Shown: positions 6,757-14,303 of the stretch, in pieces | Layout: each line of letters opens with the position of its first letter | Numbering within the stretch: position 1 is the first letter of the stretch | Assembly: GCA_002424645.1 (NCBI GenBank) | Contig: DIKU01000109.1 | Location: 2,250 to 29,792, forward strand | Direction: 5' to 3' | From: Pelobacter sp. UBA5610 | GTDB taxonomy: Bacteria; Desulfobacterota; Desulfuromonadia; Desulfuromonadales; Syntrophotaleaceae | DNA: 27,543 bases | Notes under the pieces: generated by a model | What the model was told of the DNA's origin: nothing | The model's input: the letters and a program-made list of their open reading frames with translations, nothing else | Database searches by the model: none | Made by a program: the position numbers and the translations under genes

Positions 6757-8298
6757 ATGAAGAACATTAAAAGCATAAAGATTTTCGACACGACTTTACG
6801 CGATGGTGAGCAATCTCCCGGCGCCAGCATGAATATCGATGAAAAATTGCGTATTGCATTTCAGCTGGCCAAACTTAACGTCGATGTCATCGAAGCAGGT
6901 TTTCCCATTGCTTCAGAAGGTGACTTTGAGGCTGTCAAACGCATTGCGCAAACCATCAAAGGTCCGCAGATCGCCGGACTGTGTCGTGCAGCCGACAAAG
7001 ATATCGATTGTGCCTGGGAGGCACTCAAGTATGCCGGAGACCGCGGGCGTATTCACACCTTCCTCGCCACCAGCGACATCCATATGAAATACAAGCTCAA
7101 GATGACTGAAGCTCAGGTCATCGAGACCGCTGTGGCTGCCATCAAGCGCGCCGGACGTTACACGGAAAACATCGAGTTCAGTGCGGAAGACGCTGCACGT
7201 ACCCGTCCTGAGTTTCTGGTCCGCGTCGTTGAGGCGGTTATCGCGGCCGGCGCTAAAGTGGTAAATATCCCCGATACGGTCGGTTACAGTATCCCTTCGG
7301 AATTCGCTACTTTGATCCGGCATCTCAAGAACAATGTGTCCAATATGGATAAGGCTATCCTGTCGGTTCACTGTCACAATGATCTCGGTCTGGCGGTTGC
7401 CAATTCGCTGGCCGCTGTCGAGGCTGGTGCAGAGCAGGTGGAATGTACCATCAATGGTATCGGTGAACGCGCGGGAAACTGCGCGTTGGAAGAAGTTGTC
7501 ATGACTCTGCGGACCAGAGCCGACATCCTTCCTTTTAAAACCGACGTCGTTACCGAGCACATTTATGCTACCAGTAAGTTGTTGTCCACTATTACCGGAA
7601 TTCAGGTGCAGCCCAATAAGGCGATAGTTGGCGCCAATGCGTTTGCGCATGAGGCGGGTATTCATCAACATGGCGTTTTGATGGAAAAATCGACGTATGA
7701 AATCATGACGCCCGAGTCTGTCGGCTTAACTCAGAACAAACTGGTGCTCGGCAAGCATTCCGGTCGTCATGCTTTCGGGCAGCGTCTCGAACAATTGGGC
7801 TATGCTTTGTCCAAAGAAGATCTGGATCGTGCGTTTGTGCGTTTCAAGGCACTTGCCGACCAGAAAAAAGACATTTTTGACGAAGATCTCGATGCCATCG
7901 TGGCGGATGAAATCATCCGTATCCCGGAAAGATACAAGCTGGTGCAAATGAACAGCTGTTCCGGTTCTTTTGCAGCACCGACGGCCACGGTTGAAATGGA
8001 AATCGATGGTAAGATAAAGAAGGCTGCCATGCTCGGCGGTGGTCCGGTCGATGCCACCTTCAAGACCATAAAGAAGTTGACCAAAAGCAAAGCCAATTTG
8101 CTCAGCTTCACAGTCGGCGCCATCACCGGAGGAACCGATGCCCAAGGCGAGTGCACCGTGCGTCTTGAACTCGACGGCCGTGAGGTGCTTGGACAAGGTG
8201 CCCATCCCGATATCGTTGTGGCCAGTGCCAAGGCCTACATCAATGCGCTTAACCGCCTGGCGACAATTGTGAAAAATCGCCCTTCGGCCCATTTCTAG
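6757..8298 (+). CDS. leuA: 2-isopropylmalate synthase
   Basis: The product condenses acetyl-CoA with 2-ketoisovalerate in the committed step of leucine synthesis and is normally inhibited by leucine. From ATG 6757 it has 513 residues, the usual bacterial length. DTTLRDGEQSPG near the N-terminus supplies the metal-binding Asp11. HCHND (His205, His207) and NGIGERAGN (Asn241) complete the DRE-TIM metallolyase site in the TIM barrel. The C-terminal third (about 390-510; SCSGSFAAPTATVEMEIDGK, then GGTDAQGECTVRLELDGR) is the LeuA allosteric dimer domain. GGAGGT (6748-6753) precedes the ATG by only 3-4 bases. The alternative ATG at 6739, adding six residues, has no ribosome site and abuts a hairpin. 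Transcription is controlled by the leucine T-box upstream. Confidence 0.96.
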   Translation: MKNIKSIKIFDTTLRDGEQSPGASMNIDEKLRIAFQLAKLNVDVIEAGFPIASEGDFEAVKRIAQTIKGPQIAGLCRAADKDIDCAWEALKYAGDRGRIHTFLATSDIHMKYKLKMTEAQVIETAVAAIKRAGRYTENIEFSAEDAARTRPEFLVRVVEAVIAAGAKVVNIPDTVGYSIPSEFATLIRHLKNNVSNMDKAILSVHCHNDLGLAVANSLAAVEAGAEQVECTINGIGERAGNCALEEVVMTLRTRADILPFKTDVVTEHIYATSKLLSTITGIQVQPNKAIVGANAFAHEAGIHQHGVLMEKSTYEIMTPESVGLTQNKLVLGKHSGRHAFGQRLEQLGYALSKEDLDRAFVRFKALADQKKDIFDEDLDAIVADEIIRIPERYKLVQMNSCSGSFAAPTATVEMEIDGKIKKAAMLGGGPVDATFKTIKKLTKSKANLLSFTVGAITGGTDAQGECTVRLELDGREVLGQGAHPDIVVASAKAYINALNRLATIVKNRPSAHF

Positions 8299-8306
8299 TT
8301 TCATAA

Positions 8307-8335
8307 CGGGCCGGGTTTTCCGGTCCGATTTTTTT
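8307..8335 (+). terminator. terminator-like hairpin between leuA and leuC
   Basis: CGGGCCGG (8307-8314) pairs with CCGGTCCG (8320-8327): 8 pairs, one wobble, with a GTTTT loop, then A and seven T residues (8329-8335). The structure fits an intrinsic terminator inside an operon and sits 21 bases before the leuC start. It may lower leuCD transcription relative to leuA. Confidence 0.65.
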
Positions 8336-8355
8336 AAGGATTGTTGGAGTCATTT

Positions 8356-9636
8356 ATGGGACAGACTATCGCACAGAAAATATTCGCAGCGCATTTGCGT
8401 GACGAACCTTTTCCGGGTACCTATGTTCTCGACCTGGATCGGGTTCTCTGCCATGAAATAACCACACCGGTTGCCATTGCTGATTTGGAATGGCGCGGTA
8501 AGGACCGTGTTTTTGATCCTTTGAAAATCAAGGCGGTTATTGACCACGTGACGCCGGCAAAGGATAGTAAGACGGCCATTCAGGGGAAAATCCTGCGCGA
8601 GTGGGCTAACCGTCATGACATTCCTGACTTTTTCGATATCGGTCAGAATGGCGTGTGTCATGCCATTTTCCCGGAAAAAGGTTTCATCCGCCCCGGTTAC
8701 ACAGTAATTATGGGTGATAGTCATACCTGTACGCATGGTGCTTTCGGTGCTTTTGCTGCCGGGGTTGGAACCACCGATCTTGAAGTTGGTATTCTTAAGG
8801 GTGTGTGCGCCTTTCGTAAGCCGGAAAGTATTCTGGTTAACATCACGGGTACTCTTGGCGAGCACGTTTATTCCAAGGATGTTATTCTGCACATCATTCA
8901 TTTGCTTGGAGTCAACGGAGCTACCGATCACGTAATCGAGTTTCGCGGGCCGGTTGTTGATGCCTTGTCCATGGATGCACGCATGACCTTGTCCAATATG
9001 GCTATTGAGGCTGGCGGCACTTGCGGTATCTGTCTGCCGGATCAGGTCACGGTCGATTATCTCTGGCCTTTTATTTCAGAGGAGTATGCCTCCAAGGAAG
9101 CTGCGCTGGCTGATTTCCAGAAATGGCATTCCGACGCCGACGCTAAGTACGCAAGGGTTCTGGATGTCGACGTTACCGATCTCGAGCCGCAGGTGACTTT
9201 TGACTATAAGCCGGACTGTGTCAAGCCTGCTCGGCAGATGGCCGGTACGCCGGTCGATCAGATCTATATCGGTACCTGTACCAATGGCCGCCTCGAAGAT
9301 CTGCGGCAGGCTGCGGATATCCTCAAGGGGCGTAAGTTGGCTCCTAACGTGCGTGGGATTCTTTCCCCGGCATCGCCCAAGATTTTCCGCGAGGCTATGG
9401 ACGAAGGTATTCTGGGAATTTTTATGGATGCCGGTTTTTGTGTCACCAACCCGACCTGTGGTGCCTGTCTCGGCATGAGCTGTGGTGTTCTCGCGCCGGG
9501 AGAATCATGTGCCGCGACAAGTAATCGAAATTTCCAGGGGCGCATGGGGCAGGGGGGCATGGTTTATCTTATGAGCCCCGCCACTGCGGCTGCATCGGGG
9601 ATAAAAGGTACCATTACCGATCCGCGCGATCTGTAG
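8356..9636 (+). CDS. leuC: 3-isopropylmalate dehydratase, large subunit
   Basis: With LeuD this forms the aconitase-family isomerase that converts 2-isopropylmalate to 3-isopropylmalate. The 426 residues are typical of the shorter LeuC class of about 420, against about 466 in E. coli. MGDSHTCTHGAFGAFAAGVG is the substrate-site motif. The [4Fe-4S] ligands are Cys308 (IGTCTNGR), Cys368 and Cys371 (NPTCGACLGM), with the same 60- and 3-residue spacing as in E. coli LeuC. The ATG at 8356 is preferred over the in-frame TTG at 8341 because TTGGAG (8344-8349) forms a ribosome site 6 bases upstream and the protein then starts MGQTIAQKIFAAH like its relatives. A terminator-like hairpin separates it from leuA. 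Confidence 0.95.
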   Translation: MGQTIAQKIFAAHLRDEPFPGTYVLDLDRVLCHEITTPVAIADLEWRGKDRVFDPLKIKAVIDHVTPAKDSKTAIQGKILREWANRHDIPDFFDIGQNGVCHAIFPEKGFIRPGYTVIMGDSHTCTHGAFGAFAAGVGTTDLEVGILKGVCAFRKPESILVNITGTLGEHVYSKDVILHIIHLLGVNGATDHVIEFRGPVVDALSMDARMTLSNMAIEAGGTCGICLPDQVTVDYLWPFISEEYASKEAALADFQKWHSDADAKYARVLDVDVTDLEPQVTFDYKPDCVKPARQMAGTPVDQIYIGTCTNGRLEDLRQAADILKGRKLAPNVRGILSPASPKIFREAMDEGILGIFMDAGFCVTNPTCGACLGMSCGVLAPGESCAATSNRNFQGRMGQGGMVYLMSPATAAASGIKGTITDPRDL

Positions 9637-9676
9637 CGGTTTCGAAGGCTTTTTCGAGGAAGGAGTAAAGGTAACC

Positions 9677-10207
9677 ATGAAAAGAAATTTTGGAGGTCCT
9701 GCGATTTTTCTGGACCGATCCGATATTAATACCGACGAAATCATTCCTGCTCGTTACCTCACAGAGGTTACTAAGGATGCTCTTAAGCCTTTTTTGCTTG
9801 AGGACTTGAAACTGGATGGGTTTGACCCCGCGGGTGAGGCATTACGCAAGGCCAAAGTCATTGTTACCCGCAAAAATTTCGGTTGTGGATCATCTCGCGA
9901 GCACGCGCCCTGGTCTCTTGAAGTTAACGATATTTACACCGTTATCGCTGAAAGCTATGCGCGTATTTTCCGGCAGAATATGTTCAATTGCGGGATGTTG
10001 GCCGTTGAATTACCTGCTGCCGATATCGATCGCATAATGGCTCTGTCCGAAAATGGGGAGGTCGAAATAAACGTGGATCTCCAGAACCATCAGGTCAAAG
10101 CTTCGGCCGGTGAACGCACCGAGGTGTTTGCGTTTGAGATCAGTCCGTTTGACCAGGCTCTCGTTGAGGCGGGTGGTTGGGTCGAGTTCGCTGACCAGCG
10201 TTATTAA
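9677..10207 (+). CDS. leuD: 3-isopropylmalate dehydratase, small subunit
   Basis: This is the swivel-domain partner of LeuC, at 176 residues, normal for the short class. Visible motifs are FLDRSDINTDEIIPARYLT near the N-terminus and NFGCGSSREHAPWSL (about residues 67-81), the conserved substrate-binding loop of aconitase small subunits. A strong GGAAGGAG site precedes the ATG. It follows leuC by 40 bases, and a perfect intrinsic terminator lies directly after it, closing the T-box-controlled leuA-leuC-leuD unit. Homoaconitase or citramalate-pathway small subunits look similar, but the flanking leuA and leuB favour isopropylmalate. Confidence 0.95.
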   Translation: MKRNFGGPAIFLDRSDINTDEIIPARYLTEVTKDALKPFLLEDLKLDGFDPAGEALRKAKVIVTRKNFGCGSSREHAPWSLEVNDIYTVIAESYARIFRQNMFNCGMLAVELPAADIDRIMALSENGEVEINVDLQNHQVKASAGERTEVFAFEISPFDQALVEAGGWVEFADQRY

Positions 10208-10215
10208 GAATCCAG

Positions 10216-10244
10216 CGACCGGGCGAGTAGCCCGGTCGTTTTTT
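10216..10244 (+). terminator. intrinsic terminator after leuD
   Basis: CGACCGGGC (10216-10224) and GCCCGGTCG (10230-10238) form a perfect 9-pair stem with a GAGTA loop, followed by six T residues. It lies 8 bases after the leuD stop. Confidence 0.92.
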
Positions 10245-10251
10245 GTAGTGA

Positions 10252-10281
10252 GTGTGCCAAAAAACGCACACAATTGTGTGT
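10252..10281 (+). promoter_or_regulatory. composite palindromic site upstream of the leuB promoter
   Basis: GTGTGC (10252-10257) is repeated inverted as GCACAC (10266-10271). The second arm overlaps a perfect 14-base palindrome CACACAATTGTGTG (10267-10280). This gives three GTGTG-type half-sites about 50 bases upstream of the -35 box at 10331, suggesting a binding site for a dimeric regulator. No regulator can be named from sequence. Confidence 0.4.
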
Positions 10282-10330
10282 CACCTTTGTCTCGATTGAG
10301 TCATTCTGGTTCGCGCCTATGGAAAAATGT

Positions 10331-10360
10331 TTGACAATTTCCCAGGGCAATTTCTATCAT
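10331..10360 (+). promoter_or_regulatory. sigma70-type promoter of leuB
   Basis: TTGACA (10331-10336) and TATCAT (10355-10360, 5 of 6 matches) with an 18-base spacer, the best-scoring promoter seen in the window. The predicted 5' leader is about 65 bases. It contains a small stem, GTCGAA (10368-10373) with TTCGAC (10385-10390), followed by TTTTT, which could act as a weak attenuator. Confidence 0.7.
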
Positions 10361-10432
10361 GGCGTCGGTCGAAAACATTGAACCTTCGACTTTTTGCGGC
10401 ACTTGTCCGTATAGGTAAGGAGAAATTCCGAA

Positions 10433-11530
10433 ATGAAGAAAGAATTCAAATTAGCTGTTCTGCCCGGAGACGGTATTGGTCCTGAAGTTGTTGCAGAGGC
10501 CCTTAAAGTCCTGGATGCGGTTGAACAGAAATTTCAGGTTCGTTTCGCACGGCAGTTTGCAAACGTAGGCGGTGCCGCCATCGATCTGGATGGTAAGGCG
10601 TTGCCGGATGCCACCGTTGAAATTTGCAAAGCATCGGATGCTATTTTATTCGGAAGCGTTGGTGGCCCCAAGTGGGATACTCTGCCGGCAGATGAACGTC
10701 CCGAGCGTGGGGCTCTTCTTCCGTTGCGCCGAATTTTCGGGCTGTTTTGCAATTTCCGCCCGGCTATCGTGTTTCCCGCCCTTACTTCGGCTTCGTCACT
10801 GAAGGAAGAAGTTATTGCTGGAGGCTTTGATATTCTCGTTGTTCGCGAACTGACCGGCGATGTTTACTTTGCCCAACCTAAGGGTATTGAAGGTGAAGGC
10901 GATCAGCGGCGTGGTTACGACACGATGGCTTATACCGATGCCGAGGTTGAGCGCATCGCCCGGGTGGCCTTTGAGGCAGCGCGCAAGCGCAATAAAAACC
11001 TCATTTCCATCGACAAGGCCAATGTTCTGTCAACTTCCATATTGTGGCGTGAAGTGGTTGAGCGGGTATCTGCCGACTATCCCGATGTTCGGTTGAGTCA
11101 CATGTATGTCGATAATGCCGCCATGCAGTTGGTCAAAGCGCCCAAGCAGTTTGATGTCATGCTTTGCCCCAATTTGTTCGGTGACATTCTGTCCGATGAA
11201 GCCGCCATGCTGACCGGTTCACTCGGTATGTTGCCTTCCGCCTCTCTTGCGGAAGGGACTTTTGGTATGTACGAGCCTGCCGGCGGCAGTGCTCCGGACA
11301 TTGCCGGGAAAAATATCGCCAACCCCATTGCCCAGATTCTTTCTGCCGCGATGCTGCTTCGCTATTCCTGTGGTCTTAACGATGCGGCTGACGCGATCGA
11401 AAAAGCGGTAGAAAATATCCTTGCCGCAGGGTTGCGTACCCAGGATATTTTTCAAGGTGTTGCCGGTGAAAAGCTCGTATCCACCAGTGCCATGGGCGAT
11501 GCTATTGTCGCGGAACTTGCAAAAGTCTAA
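10433..11530 (+). CDS. leuB: 3-isopropylmalate dehydrogenase
   Basis: This NAD-dependent enzyme oxidises 3-isopropylmalate, which decarboxylates to 2-ketoisocaproate. The 365 residues are standard. The N-terminus AVLPGDGIGPEVVAEALKVL, the arginine-rich substrate segment LLPLRRIFGLFCNFRPA, ELTGDVYF with the conserved tyrosine, SIDKANVL with Lys and Asn, GDILSDEAAMLTGSLGMLPSASL with metal-binding aspartates, and the NAD-binding GGSAPDIAGKNIANP all identify LeuB rather than isocitrate dehydrogenase. AAGGAG lies about 12 bases before the ATG. It has its own promoter and follows the leuD terminator, so it is probably uncoupled from the leuA T-box and co-transcribed with asd. Confidence 0.96.
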   Translation: MKKEFKLAVLPGDGIGPEVVAEALKVLDAVEQKFQVRFARQFANVGGAAIDLDGKALPDATVEICKASDAILFGSVGGPKWDTLPADERPERGALLPLRRIFGLFCNFRPAIVFPALTSASSLKEEVIAGGFDILVVRELTGDVYFAQPKGIEGEGDQRRGYDTMAYTDAEVERIARVAFEAARKRNKNLISIDKANVLSTSILWREVVERVSADYPDVRLSHMYVDNAAMQLVKAPKQFDVMLCPNLFGDILSDEAAMLTGSLGMLPSASLAEGTFGMYEPAGGSAPDIAGKNIANPIAQILSAAMLLRYSCGLNDAADAIEKAVENILAAGLRTQDIFQGVAGEKLVSTSAMGDAIVAELAKV

Positions 11531-11537
11531 GAATATA

Positions 11538-11560
11538 GGGGCCGGAGCAGGTCTGGCCCC
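11538..11560 (+). other. hairpin between leuB and asd
   Basis: GGGGCCGGA (11538-11546) pairs with TCTGGCCCC (11552-11560), 9 pairs with one wobble and a 5-base loop. No T-run follows, so an mRNA-stability or processing element is more likely than a terminator. Confidence 0.4.
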
Positions 11561-11602
11561 ATGACTCAATATCGTTGAGATCCAAAGTGGAAGGAATCAT
11601 CC

Positions 11603-12622
11603 ATGTCCAAGTTGTTTAATGTTGCAATTGTCGGGGCCACCGGCGCCGTTGGAAATCAGATGCTCGAAATACTGGAAGAGCGTAATTTCCCCATCAAGGA
11701 ATTGCGTCTGCTTGCTTCCGAACGTTCTGAGGGCAAGTTTCTTGAATTCAAGGGCGAGCAACTTGTAGTGCAGAAGCTTGGCAGGGACTCCTTCAAGGGG
11801 ATCGATATCGCTTTATTCAGCGCAGGTGGGTCCCGCAGTGAAGAGTTTTGTCCCATAGCTGCGGCATCCGGTGCGGTTTGTGTCGACAATTCAAGTGCAT
11901 GGCGCATGGATTCGGATGTGCCTCTGGTGGTTCCAGAGGTTAATCCGGCCGATGTGGCGCTGTACACCAAAAAGGGTATTATCGCTAATCCCAACTGCTC
12001 CACTATTCAGATGATGGTAGCCTTGAAGCCGCTGCATGATTACGCAAAAATCAAGCGGATTGTGGTGTCCACTTATCAGGCGGTTTCCGGGACGGGGCTG
12101 AATGCCATTGACGAGTTGCGTATTCAGACTGGTGAATTGCTTAACGGCCGTCCGGCAGAGTGCAAGGTTTATCCGCACCAGATCGCCTTCAACTGCCTTC
12201 CTCATATTGACGTCTTTCTTGACAACGGCTATACAAAAGAAGAAATGAAGATGGTCAATGAAACCAGGAAGATTCTTGGCGATCCTTCCATACGTGTAAC
12301 CGCAACGACTGTGCGTGTTCCGGTTTTCTACAGCCATAGTGAAGCCGTCAATATTGAAACCGAAAAGCCCTTGTCGGTTGACAAGGCCCGCGAATTGCTG
12401 GCTGCAGCCCCCGGGGTAAAGGTGGTGGATGATGTGGCGAGTCTTACTTATCCGACGGCTATCGACGCAGCTGGGCAGGATTTGACTTATGTCGGGCGTA
12501 TTCGGAAAGACGAGTCCATAGATAATGGTTTGAATCTTTGGGTGGTGGCCGATAATCTGCGAAAAGGTGCGGCAACCAATGCTGTGCAGATTGCTGAATT
12601 GCTGGCTGCTAAATACCTGTAA
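11603..12622 (+). CDS. asd: aspartate-semialdehyde dehydrogenase
   Basis: The product reduces aspartyl phosphate to aspartate semialdehyde, the branch point to lysine/diaminopimelate, threonine, methionine and isoleucine. The 339 residues fit the class found in Gram-positive bacteria and in this lineage (330-340), shorter than E. coli Asd. The NADP-binding motif VGATGAVGNQML lies at the N-terminus. ANPNCSTIQMM holds the catalytic Cys132 and QAVSGTGLNAIDEL follows. FYSHSEAVNIE carries a conserved histidine. AAGGAA lies about 8 bases upstream of the ATG. It follows leuB by 72 bases, with a G+C-rich hairpin in between, and ends at a strong terminator. Confidence 0.96.
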   Translation: MSKLFNVAIVGATGAVGNQMLEILEERNFPIKELRLLASERSEGKFLEFKGEQLVVQKLGRDSFKGIDIALFSAGGSRSEEFCPIAAASGAVCVDNSSAWRMDSDVPLVVPEVNPADVALYTKKGIIANPNCSTIQMMVALKPLHDYAKIKRIVVSTYQAVSGTGLNAIDELRIQTGELLNGRPAECKVYPHQIAFNCLPHIDVFLDNGYTKEEMKMVNETRKILGDPSIRVTATTVRVPVFYSHSEAVNIETEKPLSVDKARELLAAAPGVKVVDDVASLTYPTAIDAAGQDLTYVGRIRKDESIDNGLNLWVVADNLRKGAATNAVQIAELLAAKYL

Positions 12623-12645
12623 TTTTAATGGGTATTAAAGTTTGA

Positions 12646-12671
12646 AAAAGGGGACCATTTGGTCCCCTTTT
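12646..12671 (+). terminator. intrinsic terminator after asd
   Basis: AAAAGGGGACCA (12646-12657) and TGGTCCCCTTTT (12660-12671) form a 12-pair perfect stem, with the T-run inside the 3' arm and further TGTCTTTT after it. It also begins with a run of five A residues, so it could terminate in both directions. It ends only 17 bases before the likely start of the next gene. Confidence 0.85.
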
Positions 12672-12688
12672 GTCTTTTGGTGGAGCCT

Positions 12689-13456
12689 GTGGTCAGAGAT
12701 TGCTTTTTATCCAATGACGGTATTCGACCGGGTGTTTTTTTAAGGCTCGATCCGCGAACCAAGCTGGTTGTGTTGTCCGTGCTGTTGGTTGCCGTTTTTT
12801 CTTCGGCACATGTTTGGCGTTTGTGTGTCTTGACTTCGGTTGCTTTGGCTGGGGTGTTTCTGATCCAGGGTGCACGGTTGCGAATCGTACACCGCCTTTA
12901 CGCGATGCGTTGGATTTTTTGTGCGGGGTTGTTGTTGCACGTCTTCTCGGGTTCGGGTCGGACTATCATGGGGATCTCTTTTCTCTCGTTGGATGGGCTG
13001 ATCGATGGTGGCTTGGTGGTTTGGCGCTTGAGTCTTGCAGTGGTGTTTGCATCGTTGTTTTGTTTTACTACACCCGTTCCGATGCTTGCCGCTGCTTTGA
13101 TGAAAATGATGCGGCCCTTCAGAAATATGATGCCCGTTAATCGTATTGGCCTGCATGTGTTGCTTGTTTTGATATGGGTGCCGATAGTTCAAGACGAAAT
13201 CTTTGTTGCGCATCGGCAGCGGAAACAGTCAGAGGAATGTCGCCGTCGTGGCTTAAGCGCGGTGATAACCGATTTGTATCAAATGATTGACCGGCTGCTT
13301 GTGTCTGCTGAAAACCTTGTGGAGGCGGTTATGCATGGCGATCATTCTTTGATGGATTTGTCGGCCACAAATACGGATACTCAAAGAATGCTAGAACTTT
13401 GGATGCTGTTGCTGTCTCTGATATTTATGTCGATATGGTTCTGGGGGTTGCCATGA
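12689..13456 (+). CDS. EcfT/CbiQ-like transmembrane transport protein, orphan
   Basis: This is a membrane protein of about 255 residues in the EcfT/CbiQ family (PF02361), the energy-coupling transmembrane subunit of ECF vitamin or metal transporters. RLDPRTKLVVLSVLLVAVF is the family's N-terminal signature. Five or six hydrophobic segments follow, including LCVLTSVALAGVFLI, WIFCAGLLLHVFSG, GLHVLLVLIWVPIV and the C-terminal LELWMLLLSLIFMSIWFWGLP. A basic stretch (HRQRKQSEECRRRGLSAV) corresponds to the cytoplasmic coupling helix with an RRRG motif. The start is uncertain: GTG 12689 has GTGGAG close upstream, while the in-frame TTG at 12659 lies inside the asd terminator. No S component or ATPase is nearby. 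Its TGA overlaps the truA ATG. Confidence 0.8.
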   Translation: MVRDCFLSNDGIRPGVFLRLDPRTKLVVLSVLLVAVFSSAHVWRLCVLTSVALAGVFLIQGARLRIVHRLYAMRWIFCAGLLLHVFSGSGRTIMGISFLSLDGLIDGGLVVWRLSLAVVFASLFCFTTPVPMLAAALMKMMRPFRNMMPVNRIGLHVLLVLIWVPIVQDEIFVAHRQRKQSEECRRRGLSAVITDLYQMIDRLLVSAENLVEAVMHGDHSLMDLSATNTDTQRMLELWMLLLSLIFMSIWFWGLP

Positions 13457-14190
13457 GCGTTGTTCGGCTTATTATTGAATACGATGGTACGCAATACGTT
13501 GGTTGGCAACGGCAACCCAATGGTGTCTCCGTTCAGCAGGTGGTCGAGGAAGCTTTGGCCAAAGTGTGCGGCGGTTCGCGCGTGCTTTTTTCTTCCGGGC
13601 GCACCGACGCGGGGGTGCATGCCCGGGGAATGGTAGCGCATTTTGTGACGGATCACCTTTTGCCCATGAGGGCATATCGTGAAGGGGTTAACCGCTTGCT
13701 GCCCTGCGATATTGTTGTGCGGGATGCGGCAGTCGTGCCGGATGATTTTCATGCGCGCTACAGCGCAACAGGCAAATGGTATCGGTACAGTATCTATTCT
13801 GCTGCGGTTCGTTCGCCCCTCGCCAGTCGTTACAGCTGGCATGTACGAAGCGGTCTCGATCTGTCAAGCATGCGGCAGGCTGCGGCGTTGTTTGTTGGGC
13901 AGCATGACTTTTCAGCTTTTCGGGCGACCGGTTGCTCGGCCCGCACGACAGTGCGTGGGATATTTTCCGTCGATGTGATCGAGGCGGGTGCTCTTATTCA
14001 TGTCGATGTGCGTGGTAGCGGTTTTTTACGTAACATGATACGCATAATGGTTGGGACACTGGTTGAGGTAGGGCAGGCGAAAAGGCCGCCGGAGGAAATC
14101 AGCGACATGCTGATCGATTGCCGTCGTGCGCAAGCCGGTGTAACAGCTCCTCCACAAGGCCTTTGCCTTATGGAGGTATTTTATGAGTGA
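13453..14190 (+). CDS. truA: tRNA pseudouridine(38-40) synthase
   Basis: The product isomerises uridines 38, 39 and 40 in the anticodon stem-loop of tRNAs. The 245 residues are normal. The N-terminus MSVVRLIIEYDGTQYVGWQRQPN and the catalytic motif SSGRTDAGVHARG (Asp52) are diagnostic. FHARYSATGKWYRYSIY, FSAFRATGCSARTTVR and the C-terminal GSGFLRNMIRIMVGTL complete the family pattern. The ATG overlaps the stop of the preceding EcfT-like gene (ATGA), so the two are translationally coupled. An in-frame upstream start at 13399 would extend into that gene and is not favoured. A near-perfect hairpin spans its last codons. Confidence 0.95.
   Translation: MSVVRLIIEYDGTQYVGWQRQPNGVSVQQVVEEALAKVCGGSRVLFSSGRTDAGVHARGMVAHFVTDHLLPMRAYREGVNRLLPCDIVVRDAAVVPDDFHARYSATGKWYRYSIYSAAVRSPLASRYSWHVRSGLDLSSMRQAAALFVGQHDFSAFRATGCSARTTVRGIFSVDVIEAGALIHVDVRGSGFLRNMIRIMVGTLVEVGQAKRPPEEISDMLIDCRRAQAGVTAPPQGLCLMEVFYE
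14149..14176 (+). other. hairpin in the last codons of truA
   Basis: CCTCCACAAGGC (14149-14160) pairs with GCCTTATGGAGG (14165-14176), 11 of 12 pairs around a 4-base loop, followed by tattttat. It may be a terminator for ecfT-truA that lies inside coding sequence. It also buries a GGAGG ribosome-like site. Confidence 0.45.
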
Positions 14191-14219
14191 AATTGTCGGT
14201 TGCTGCAGGTAAAAAGACC

Positions 14220-14248
14220 TTGACATGGCAGGGGGTTTCCGTTAACTT
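14220..14248 (+). promoter_or_regulatory. candidate promoter of rplM-rpsI
   Basis: A perfect TTGACA (14220-14225) lies 17 bases before TAACTT (14243-14248), which matches only 3 of 6 -10 positions. Position between truA and rplM supports it; the weak -10 does not. Confidence 0.35.
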
Positions 14249-14303
14249 CTGTTGTCCTGTGGTCCCGTTACGAAAATCACAGTTTACGCATAGAGAGGAA
14301 GCC

